This document shows, piece after piece, positions 5,990 to 12,561 of a DNA stretch of 13,437 nucleotides. The DNA comes from Kiritimatiellia bacterium. Lineage in GTDB: Bacteria > Verrucomicrobiota > Kiritimatiellia > RFP12 > UBA1067. The stretch is from assembly GCA_017547265.1 (NCBI GenBank), contig JAFYQC010000193.1:1-13437 (forward strand). The letters run 5' to 3'. The notes beneath the pieces are model-generated. The model worked only from the letters and a program-made list of their open reading frames with translations, was not told the DNA's origin and searched no databases. Positions within the stretch are counted from its first letter, which is position 1. Each line of letters begins with the position of its first letter. The position numbers were made by a program, and so were the translations under genes.

Positions 5990-6847
5990 CTAGCGCGGGC
6001 GGAACGCAACGCGCTGCCAGCCAATGAGCAAATCGTACTTTAGAAGCGTATCAGCCCCGATGCGGTTCATCGGCTCCGCGACGACCATCGGGCTTACCGA
6101 GAGCGGAATCCCGAGGACGAGCTCGCCAGGCTTCCCGACTATCGGCGCGAGAGGCGAGCCGTTGCCGTTCACGTCGGTTGCGGAGATCTCGACTTTCGCG
6201 TCTGTCGTAGGCCAGCCGGTTTCACGCCCGAGAAAAGTCATCGACGCCGCAGAATCAACGATAAGCGGTATCTCCTTCTCGCCATAGCGCGCCTTGAGGG
6301 CGATGCTGAAAGGATCGGACGCAACGCGATCAACGGCGTTCGTGAACCCCGCTAGGCGCGCGCGCGCCGGCGCGAATACAACTTCGCCCGCGCCCAGGGA
6401 GACGAGTGTCGTGACGCGCCCAACGACATTCATGCCTACTACGCCGTCGATCTTCTCGCCGATTCCTTTCGGGAAATGCGAGATGTCGAGCACCATAACG
6501 TCGAAGTCGCAGAACTCCGCCGCGCCGACCTTGAACGAATCGGCATGCACGAGCGACGGCAAGCCCTCGACATTCGTTACGCCCGCGAGGACGACCTTTT
6601 CAATCTTGTGGCCCTTGAGCTCACGCTCCACGAAGCCCCTGTCGAGCGTCGTGTGCGTCGCGCCAGTGTCGAAGAGAAGCGTGCAGGGCTTCCCGTCCAC
6701 TTCGCCGCGAACGATCGGCATGTTGTTGCCGAGGACGCGAACCGCGACAGGGGTGTCGTTGGTCGGCGCCGTTTCGGGAAGAAACGGCACACGCCCCGCA
6801 AAGGCAGGCACAGCAACAGCCAAAAGAATCGGGAGAAACAGCTTCAT
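5990..6847 (-). CDS. secreted two-lobe retropepsin-like aspartyl protease
   Basis: A 285-residue exported protein. Residues 1-18 are a Sec signal peptide without lipobox (MKLFLPILLAVAVPAFAG). The first lobe has 'CTLLFDTGATHTTLD' (55-69), the catalytic Asp-Thr-Gly of bacterial aspartyl proteases (Asp_protease_2 type), and 'IDGVVGMNVVG' (133-143), the usual hydrophobic-Gly turn. The second lobe has 'IPLIVDSAASMTFLG' (193-207), where DSA replaces D-S/T-G, and 'IGADTLLKYDLLIGW' (263-277). The single lobes look like a duplicated half. The start at 6847 overlaps the upstream COG3014 stop by one base (TGATG), so translation is coupled. A longer reading from 7036 lies inside the upstream gene and is rejected. 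It is the last gene of the envelope operon. Substrate unknown; processing of an operon partner is possible. Confidence 0.78.
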   Translation of the reverse strand: MKLFLPILLAVAVPAFAGRVPFLPETAPTNDTPVAVRVLGNNMPIVRGEVDGKPCTLLFDTGATHTTLDRGFVERELKGHKIEKVVLAGVTNVEGLPSLVHADSFKVGAAEFCDFDVMVLDISHFPKGIGEKIDGVVGMNVVGRVTTLVSLGAGEVVFAPARARLAGFTNAVDRVASDPFSIALKARYGEKEIPLIVDSAASMTFLGRETGWPTTDAKVEISATDVNGNGSPLAPIVGKPGELVLGIPLSVSPMVVAEPMNRIGADTLLKYDLLIGWQRVAFRPR

Positions 6848-8322
6848 CAAGGCAAGGTCAAAACTTTTACAGACGGCATAGCTGCCACCGACGGTTTTCG
6901 GACAAACACCATTGAATTGCCTTCGGGAAGCACGACCTCCACTGCGTTGCCGCCGTCGGCCCTTATGGAGAGCTTTCCATTGGATGGACGTTCCACATGC
7001 GCAACATAGACGGTCTTGGGAAGAGTTGGCCAGCAACGCGTGTCCGCTCCACGACGAGCCGCACTATAGCCAGCGACTGCGAGCTGCGAAGCCTTTAGCG
7101 CATAATACTCGGTCGGCAACCCGCCGTCTCTCTTTTTGTTGTGCCGCCTCAAAGCCTCCTCGGCCGCCACGCCAAGGGCAACTTGTACGCCGACATCAAT
7201 AACCGTACGTGTGATTTCACGCTTTAGGGCGCCTCGCATATAAACATCATACTCTATCTTGGCAAGGGCATCGACATTTGCCAGAAGCTGCATCCTCTCA
7301 CCGCAAACCGACCACTCCATTGCAGCAGAAGGTCGCTCGAGAAGACGCGGCAAGCTGAGCCCAGCATAAGCCACGTATTTACCGGCATACGGAATAAGGA
7401 TGAGCGGCAGATCAATGCGCCACGCTTCGCGCTCGGGGGCAAGACCATCCTCGACATAGACCCAGACACGATTCGCAGGTTTGACGCCGCGGTTGCACGC
7501 CTCGAAGTCGCGCTTCACAACGGTATTCTCCGGGCGCAACGAAAGCACGTCCCTGAGATAACCTCGTCCGTCGCCATCGCCGTTCAGCCAGCGAAACACA
7601 CCGCAGACATGTGAGACATATGGGTTCTGGTAGTCCGCTGGCTTCAGCTGGTCAAGGACACCAGACGTGAAGATGTCGAATCCAAACGCCTCCTTGACTG
7701 TATTGCCGAACGACCCGTCCTTCATGGCGTTCTGAACCGCGACATTGCTCTGCCCTTCGTCCTTTCCGTGGCCCCCGCCCTTCTCCTTTGAGTATTCGGC
7801 GGACTCCTTGGCAAGACGCCTGTCTGCTGCATCGATATCCTTATGACGCTCCCACAGCCAGTTCTCCTGGTGCTGTGCGGCGCGGTTCAACTCAGTGCGA
7901 GCGGCAACAAAGTCGCCCCGAGTGCCATAGCCAATCGCCTTGTATAGACATGTAAATATGCGGTCCTGACCTCCTCCGTCATACGGAAAGTACTTGTCGT
8001 TAAGCATCATCGCATATGCGGTATCGGCCGCTTGGCTGAAGACAGAAGCATTGTCGTTTGCAATCATGATGTCCTCGGCGACATCGAAGTTCGCAAGCGC
8101 ATTGTCAGTGTCGCCCGCAAGATCGTATGCCGAGGCCGCCATAAGCCGCCACATGAGCCTGTCGCCGTTCTCCTTAGCTGCAAGCTCTGAAGGTTCCGCA
8201 GCGGCAGACGCGTAATTTCCGGCTGAAACGTTTGTGCGGTAGTCAACTAGGACGTCGTTCACCGTGCGGCAACCAACCACGGCAAGCAGCATTGCCGCCG
8301 ACAAGACTTTTGAAAGCGTCAT
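6847..8322 (-). CDS. COG3014-family lipoprotein
   Basis: A 491-residue protein with a lipoprotein signal (LLAVVGC, lipidated Cys18; no Asp at +2, so outer membrane likely). Residues about 25-160 look like TPR-type helical repeats ('ALANFDVAEDIM', 'YGTRGDFVAARTELNRAA'). The second half carries marks I associate with the COG3014 family: 'RVWVYVEDGLAPEREAWRID', 'IPYAGKYVAYAGLSLPRL', a conserved helical stretch with 'REITRTVIDVGVQ', and 'ADTRCWPTLPKTVYVAHV' near the C-terminus. A Lys/Gly-rich patch (KEKGGGHGKDEGQ, about 180) breaks the helical part. The function of the family is unknown. It is repeatedly found next to LpoB- and YcfL-type lipoproteins, as here. The start at 8322 lies 10 bp after the previous stop and has no good ribosome site. 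It overlaps the next gene by one base. Confidence 0.83.
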   Translation of the reverse strand: MTLSKVLSAAMLLAVVGCRTVNDVLVDYRTNVSAGNYASAAAEPSELAAKENGDRLMWRLMAASAYDLAGDTDNALANFDVAEDIMIANDNASVFSQAADTAYAMMLNDKYFPYDGGGQDRIFTCLYKAIGYGTRGDFVAARTELNRAAQHQENWLWERHKDIDAADRRLAKESAEYSKEKGGGHGKDEGQSNVAVQNAMKDGSFGNTVKEAFGFDIFTSGVLDQLKPADYQNPYVSHVCGVFRWLNGDGDGRGYLRDVLSLRPENTVVKRDFEACNRGVKPANRVWVYVEDGLAPEREAWRIDLPLILIPYAGKYVAYAGLSLPRLLERPSAAMEWSVCGERMQLLANVDALAKIEYDVYMRGALKREITRTVIDVGVQVALGVAAEEALRRHNKKRDGGLPTEYYALKASQLAVAGYSAARRGADTRCWPTLPKTVYVAHVERPSNGKLSIRADGGNAVEVVLPEGNSMVFVRKPSVAAMPSVKVLTLP

Positions 8323-8332
8323 GCCGATCTAT

Positions 8333-8851
8333 TCACCATGCGATGTTAATGATCGGGATCGACCACTGAGACCATGCAAAGTTAAGAAGCCCTATCTGCA
8401 CGCCAGCAAGGCTCTCCGTGGCGTTCACCAACCCTATCTGGAGCCCGGAAGTGCGCCCTTCGGTGACATTTACAAGCCCGACCTGAACTCCAGCCGCCTC
8501 GTGCGTAAAAGCACCTAAGAATGTAGCGGACACACCTGCAAATGAGTCAGAGACGCCAACGAGGCCAGTGTCGAGTCCGTACATTCCCACATGGCTGCCC
8601 CACCCGAAGTTTAGCCTGATCCCTTTAACGGATGACTCAAAATTGGGAAGCGACCACGGAAGAACCGTAACGCCCAATATCGTGTCGTACGATTTATAGC
8701 CGTAAGCATTGCCGCCACCACGCTGGATGAACACGACATCCGTCGGCTTCGCCCCCAATGCATGGTCATTGGCCACGCCCTCCCCGGGCCTGAGCTGGGC
8801 TAACACAGCAGAAGCCGAAACGGCAAATACCAAGAATACAATCTTCTTCAT
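8333..8851 (-). CDS. LA_2272-type surface-repeat protein
   Basis: A 172-residue exported protein with a Sec signal peptide at 1-19 (MKKIVFLVFAVSASAVLAQ). The C-terminal third holds clear repeats of the form G(V/L)Q(V/I)GL(V/L)N at 121, 136 and 150 ('GVQVGLVN', 'GLQIGLVN', 'GVQIGLLN'). More degenerate copies reach back to about residue 77 ('KGIRLNFG', 'AGVSATFLGAF'). It ends 'IPIINIAW', the closing seen in LA_2272-family surface-repeat proteins. The repeats should form short beta strands, perhaps a small surface or outer-membrane sheet. Two in-frame ATGs exist. The one at 8866 overlaps the upstream stop, but the one at 8851 has GGAGGGG six bases before it and begins the signal peptide, so I chose it. 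No molecular role is known for the family. Confidence 0.75.
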   Translation of the reverse strand: MKKIVFLVFAVSASAVLAQLRPGEGVANDHALGAKPTDVVFIQRGGGNAYGYKSYDTILGVTVLPWSLPNFESSVKGIRLNFGWGSHVGMYGLDTGLVGVSDSFAGVSATFLGAFTHEAAGVQVGLVNVTEGRTSGLQIGLVNATESLAGVQIGLLNFAWSQWSIPIINIAW

Positions 8852-8865
8852 TGCTAACCCCTCCA

Positions 8866-10143
8866 TTAAAACGGCGTAACCACGCCTCCGGATCCATTCG
8901 ACTGTATTGTAGTGGTAATCGGAATCTGCTGCACAGGCGCTGGGGCCGGAATGCGTCTAAGCCGGGCGCCTACCTTGATCTGCGACAGATCGCCTTCTAT
9001 CACCTTCGCATAGCTCAGCTTCGACTGAACCGACGATATCTCGGCCGTCGCGACCGGTATCTCCATCACGTCGATAACCTCTCCGGTCCGAGTGTCCTTC
9101 ACTTCGTCGCCAAGCGCGCATACAGTGAAGCGCTCGCCAACTGAAAGCTGTTTGCCGCCCTCGCCAATGACGAGAAAACCAGACTTGATCGCCGCCACTT
9201 CGAACGGAAGGATATCGGCCATTAGTCCATCGCAGACGGCGGAAGCGGCGGCCTCGGCCGTCATGGAGATAAACGAGCGGACGTCCGAAGCCGCAAACTG
9301 CGACGCATCGAGCCTCACGGTGTCAGCCCACTTGAGCTGCCCAGTGGGCGCGAGAAGAACACGGTAGTTCACCTCGGCGAACATCGCGGGCTGCTGCGGA
9401 AGCGCCTGCCCCGTAATGGGATTCACGCCAGGGGAGACAACGTCGCTGAACGATATCTCGCCAACGACTAGGTAATCCGTGCCAAGCTTCTGATTGAGCC
9501 GTATGGCGTCGCCTGGGGACGCGTTCGCAGCTCCGAGACGAGCAAGTTCGGAATTCACCTCGCGGTCGAATGCCCGATCTAGCATCGTGAACTTGCGGGT
9601 CTGCGTAAGAACGACGTTAAGTTGGTTGCCGAGCGCCGCTGACCACTCCACCGTGTCAACGGGCTGCCCATACCACTTGAACGTCTGTCCCCTTACCCCA
9701 AAATTCGCGACGGCCATGCGCCTGAGGTCATTTGGATCACGCCCAACAACATACCGCCCGGGAAATCGGACCGATAGCTCGACGCGATACTTCTTGGCAA
9801 CTGGGTCAAACGTATCAGAAAGTACGTCGTAGCCGAGAATCTTGCCCTTCGCCCACTTCTGCATGGATTTAGAAATGTCATCCCTCATCTCCAGCTTTGC
9901 CGCATCGTCGAGAACGCCGTTATCGCGAGTGGAGACGGAGGAGTCGGCATGGGTCATCTGTTGCCGCTCCGAGGAGCTCAAGGTTATCCCGTCGTGTTGC
10001 TCAAGGGCGCTCACCAGGGCCTCGTTGACGGCGGCGCGGTATCCTGACGCCATGCCGCTTGCACGAACGACGTCATCCCTGGCCTGCGCGAGCGCAGTAA
10101 GCGCTACCGCGAGAAACACGGCAAAGGCTGCAATCTTTTTCAT
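8866..10143 (-). CDS. FlgT/CsgG-like three-part secreted protein
   Basis: A 425-residue exported protein with signal peptide 1-22 and no lipobox. Three parts can be seen. Residues 24-130 resemble the FlgT N-terminal domain ('VRASGMASGYRAAVNEALVSAL' split over 26-47, and 'YRVELSVRFPGRY'). Residues 140-310 resemble the CsgG / TolB-N type middle domain ('MAVANFGVRG', 'NVVLTQTRKFTMLDR', 'LGTDYLVVGEI'). Residues 312-398 resemble the FlgT C-terminal barrel ('VGERFTVCALGDEV', 'DTRTGEVIDV', 'SYAKVIEGD'). A Pro/Ser/Gly tail ends VVTPF. FlgT itself builds the outer-membrane H ring of Vibrio flagella, but no flagellar genes are here. An ATG at 10167 overlaps the previous stop. The ATG at 10143 has GGAG eight bases upstream and opens the signal peptide, so it is preferred. 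Its C-terminal part parallels the protein at 829-1728. Confidence 0.72.
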   Translation of the reverse strand: MKKIAAFAVFLAVALTALAQARDDVVRASGMASGYRAAVNEALVSALEQHDGITLSSSERQQMTHADSSVSTRDNGVLDDAAKLEMRDDISKSMQKWAKGKILGYDVLSDTFDPVAKKYRVELSVRFPGRYVVGRDPNDLRRMAVANFGVRGQTFKWYGQPVDTVEWSAALGNQLNVVLTQTRKFTMLDRAFDREVNSELARLGAANASPGDAIRLNQKLGTDYLVVGEISFSDVVSPGVNPITGQALPQQPAMFAEVNYRVLLAPTGQLKWADTVRLDASQFAASDVRSFISMTAEAAASAVCDGLMADILPFEVAAIKSGFLVIGEGGKQLSVGERFTVCALGDEVKDTRTGEVIDVMEIPVATAEISSVQSKLSYAKVIEGDLSQIKVGARLRRIPAPAPVQQIPITTTIQSNGSGGVVTPF

Positions 10144-10166
10144 GGTGTTCGCTCCAGCCTGAATCA

Positions 10167-11498
10167 TTAGAAGTCGTAGCTACGTCCACGGCGCTTGCCG
10201 GGAGTGCCAGTCGAATCGCCTGTAGGCGTTGTCTCGGACGGCTTCGGGCGCTCAATCACGCGCTTCATGGCGTCATACTGACCGAAGCTCCACATGCGCA
10301 CGCAAATCGCGAGCTTCTGTTCGCTCTGTGGATGAACGACAACCTTCTTGACGACGGTGCTGCGCCCGATCATCGTGTCAGACCCTTTCACCGTGGAGCT
10401 CTTCATCGCCGAGTCGATGTAGTTTACGAGCTTCTCCTCTGACGGCACGCCGTTGGGGTCGAAGATGGCATCTGTGGACTTCGACTCTCCCTTGTCCGAC
10501 GATTCGCTTACAGTTATCGTGCTGTTAATGAAAGTCGTAAGCTGCTCGTTGGCAAGTGCCTCAGCCTGGACCATCGCGTGGTCCATGGCATCCTCAGCCT
10601 CGTCTTCGTCTGTGCCGGTGTATGCCGACCCCCATTGTGCGAAGCTGAGGAGGGCCGGTACGCCCTTCTCGTCAAAGAACAGCCTAACGCCGAACTGCGA
10701 GACGAGCTCATCGTCTGTCGGAATCGCATCGGCAACCTTGAGCCCCGCCTCTGGCCTTGAGAGGACTGGGCGCATCTTGTAGCGAAGGCACTCTGCGATT
10801 GTCTCTGTGTCTACGCCGCCACGAATGACGACACCCACCGCATACTTGCCACTTTCGTCCCATCCCTCGAACGTCTGCACAGGCAACAGCCCCGCCGCAG
10901 ATCCCATCGCGTTGCGCGTAGACCGCGACACAATAGAGTCCTCGGCGAGCTTCCTGCGCTCCTGCACGGACCCAGACGGGGTGAGGCCCATGGCCCTAAG
11001 TCCCTCGTCGAGTTTGGCCTCGGTGAGCTGCTCTGTCTTCGACACAATCCGCTCAATCGTCGACTTTGCGTCAGTCGACGGCTGGAGGCGGTCGGAAGAC
11101 TGGTCCTTGAAATAGGTGCTGAACTGCTTGACGGATTCCACGCCAAACTTGTCCATGACGTATCCGGCCACCGCCCTCTGGTAAGCCTTGGCATAGGCCA
11201 TCATCCTGGACCGTACGAAATTCGGGCTCTTGGCGTTGGCCGTCACGCGCTCGACTCCGCTCAGGTAAAGCGCGCCGTCTGGCCTCACCTCGCCAATGGA
11301 TATCCCCATCTCCTTGCAGTAGGCGGCGATATCCTCGGCAACCCTGCCCTTTGCAGATATCTTCTTCACATGCGTGGTGACGGCCTTGTTGACCTCGGCC
11401 GCGGCCTCTGCGGAAACTGGCTCGAGCGACTGATTGTCCTGCGCGATTGCCGCGGTGGCGACAAGAATCGACGCGGTGGCTACGATGACTCTTTTCAT
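10167..11498 (-). CDS. secreted protein of unknown function
   Basis: A 443-residue exported protein with signal peptide 1-20 (MKRVIVATASILVATAAIAQ, Ala-X-Ala cleavage). I do not recognise a characterised domain with confidence. It may match the DUF6844 type found beside LpoB- and CsgG-like genes, but that is only a memory-level guess. Visible features are an Ala/Glu/Lys-rich helical stretch at about 28-60, 'RSRMMAYAKAYQRAVAGYV' reminiscent of LPP20-type proteins at about 96-114, a central beta-rich section ('YAVGVVIRGG', 'VRLFFDEKGVPALLSFAQWG'), a long acidic helix ('DEDEAEDAMDHAMVQAEALA'), a final beta segment 'KLAICVRMWSFGQ', and a low-complexity basic tail ending KRRGRSYDF. It starts 26 bp after lpoB with AAAGGA, and its stop overlaps or nearly touches the next gene. 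Confidence 0.7.
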   Translation of the reverse strand: MKRVIVATASILVATAAIAQDNQSLEPVSAEAAAEVNKAVTTHVKKISAKGRVAEDIAAYCKEMGISIGEVRPDGALYLSGVERVTANAKSPNFVRSRMMAYAKAYQRAVAGYVMDKFGVESVKQFSTYFKDQSSDRLQPSTDAKSTIERIVSKTEQLTEAKLDEGLRAMGLTPSGSVQERRKLAEDSIVSRSTRNAMGSAAGLLPVQTFEGWDESGKYAVGVVIRGGVDTETIAECLRYKMRPVLSRPEAGLKVADAIPTDDELVSQFGVRLFFDEKGVPALLSFAQWGSAYTGTDEDEAEDAMDHAMVQAEALANEQLTTFINSTITVSESSDKGESKSTDAIFDPNGVPSEEKLVNYIDSAMKSSTVKGSDTMIGRSTVVKKVVVHPQSEQKLAICVRMWSFGQYDAMKRVIERPKPSETTPTGDSTGTPGKRRGRSYDF

Positions 11499-11524
11499 GT
11501 CCCTTTGTCCTTTCGTTGTCGTGG

Positions 11525-12085
11525 TTACATTGCGTTGCGACTATCGGCGAGCTTGCCGACGTGAACGCGTTTCTGCCAGAATTCGAGGCCCGTCTGGATA
11601 TCTACGAGCGTCAAGTTGAGATTGTACTCGATCTGTACATCCCCGTCGTCCTGGCGCAGGTTGCGCTGGGTGAGACGGCCGCGCAGGATGTACTGCGGAT
11701 CGACCTTAACCGTCGCGTACTGAGCGACCTCCTTGTTGTAGACCACCACCTTGCCGCCGTTCGTCAGCTCCTCGCGAAGCGACTGACCAAGAGCCTCGGC
11801 AAGCGCACCCGCGTCACGTCCGCGCGAAAGCGTGTCGTTCACGACGTTCTCGACTATCATGATCGCCCTGTTCGCCCCAGCCTGGAGCTTGATGCGGTCC
11901 TGAGAGTAGACGCTCTGAATGGCGCGGGAGATGGTGTCGTCGATATCCTCTTCAGAGAATCCCGCAACCGTCTGTCTGGTCTCGCCCTGGGCGAAACGAC
12001 GTGTCTTGGTGGCGCAGCCAGATAGAACAGCAACGGTTGCAAGCGCAAGCGTGGCATAGGCCGCAAATCTTACCATATTGGTCAT
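11525..12085 (-). CDS. lpoB: LpoB-type lipoprotein (penicillin-binding protein activator family)
   Basis: A 186-residue lipoprotein with lipobox VLSG-C24; residue +2 is Ala, so sorting to the outer membrane is likely. The folded part, from about residue 42, matches the LpoB family (PF13036): 'IDDTISRAIQSVY', 'IMIVENVVNDTLSRG', 'LGQSLREELTNGGKVVVYNK', 'YILRGRLTQRNL', 'NLNLTLVDIQTGLEFW'. In Escherichia coli, LpoB reaches through the peptidoglycan from the outer membrane and activates the synthase PBP1b. The E. coli protein has a long Pro-rich linker between the lipid anchor and the domain. Here the linker is only about 18 residues and not Pro-rich. The ATG at 12085 follows AAGGAG. It is the second gene of the envelope operon, 34 bp after the YcfL-type gene. 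Family is firm, PBP partner unknown. Confidence 0.85.
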   Translation of the reverse strand: MTNMVRFAAYATLALATVAVLSGCATKTRRFAQGETRQTVAGFSEEDIDDTISRAIQSVYSQDRIKLQAGANRAIMIVENVVNDTLSRGRDAGALAEALGQSLREELTNGGKVVVYNKEVAQYATVKVDPQYILRGRLTQRNLRQDDGDVQIEYNLNLTLVDIQTGLEFWQKRVHVGKLADSRNAM

Positions 12086-12119
12086 TTTTTACTCCTTGGT
12101 TGTTTGGTGAAATCTAGAT

Positions 12120-12491
12120 TTAACGCATACGGCGCAAATAGAAAAGCATATCCGCGGCATCAACCGTTGGCGCCGTGTTCTTCAGCCCCACGATGTCGTT
12201 CGGCGCAAGCATCAGCTTGTTCCACGACGAGACGAGCGAGTCTATGGCCACACCGTCGGCATCGAGCCATACGACCTTCCATTCAACTGCGAAATCGCTC
12301 GACGTGTTGTTAACGACGTTCGCCTGAAAAGTCGAATAGTCACTCGCGCCCTTCGCGCAACGAATGTCGGTTATAAACACCTTCGTGCCAATATCCTCGG
12401 CAACAGTCACGCGCCTGTCGGGCGGGGGAACGTTCGTCGCAACGCACCCTGAAAGCAAAATCGCCGCAGCAAGAAAATAAAGTCTGCTCAT
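12120..12491 (-). CDS. YcfL-type lipoprotein (DUF1425)
   Basis: A 123-residue lipoprotein with lipobox LLSG-C16 and +2 Val, so probably an outer-membrane lipoprotein. The mature part fits the YcfL family (PF07233): 'FQANVVNNTSSDFAVEWKVV' at about 62-81, then 'WLDADGVAID', 'SSWNKLMLAPNDIVGLKNTA' and a closing 'ADMLFYLRRMR'. The predicted fold is a small beta sandwich. No biochemical role is established. In E. coli ycfL lies beside lpoB (ycfM), and that order is kept here. A longer reading frame starts at 12575, but it overlaps the promoter. The ATG at 12491 has AAGGAG seven bases upstream and starts the signal peptide. It is the first gene of the envelope operon. Confidence 0.85.
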   Translation of the reverse strand: MSRLYFLAAAILLSGCVATNVPPPDRRVTVAEDIGTKVFITDIRCAKGASDYSTFQANVVNNTSSDFAVEWKVVWLDADGVAIDSLVSSWNKLMLAPNDIVGLKNTAPTVDAADMLFYLRRMR

Positions 12492-12528
12492 AGATACACT
12501 CCTTGTTCTGCCAGTTGATCTGCGCAGA

Positions 12529-12534
12529 ATTATA
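12529..12534 (-). promoter_or_regulatory. -10 box of the envelope-operon promoter
   Basis: Minus strand: AATATGG-TATAAT, a perfect -10 with extended TGG. The -35 position, TACAAA at 12552-12557 with a 17-bp spacer, is weak and lies inside the 16-bp palindrome. The box is 37 bp before the YcfL-type start. An 8-bp palindrome CTGCGCAG (12520-12527) falls about at the expected transcription start. Confidence 0.7.
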
Positions 12535-12544
12535 CCATATTTGA

Positions 12545-12560
12545 CGCTACATTTGTAGCG
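12545..12560. promoter_or_regulatory. perfect 16-bp palindrome over the -35 region
   Basis: The plus strand reads CGCTACATTTGTAGCG: 7-bp arms around a central TT. It starts 1 bp after the leuS stop and ends 10 bp before the -10 box of the envelope operon. As DNA it looks like a dimer-binding operator. As leuS RNA it would form a 6-bp stem with an AAAT loop but lacks a proper T run. Either use is an inference. Confidence 0.5.
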
Positions 12561-12561
12561 A

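Noticed and set aside
6848..7036. 63-residue N-terminal extension of the retropepsin (start at 7036)
   Set aside because: It lies wholly inside the COG3014 gene in another frame and places the clear signal peptide in the middle of the protein. The start at 6847 fits better.
8866..10143. Flagellar H-ring protein FlgT
   Set aside because: The three-part layout is similar, but no flagellar gene is in the window and the neighbours are LpoB-type envelope genes.
12110..12121. 12-bp palindrome AAATCTAGATTT between the YcfL-type and LpoB genes
   Set aside because: It is AT-rich, short, inside the operon and lacks a promoter or T run. It may be chance, and I could not tie it to a function.
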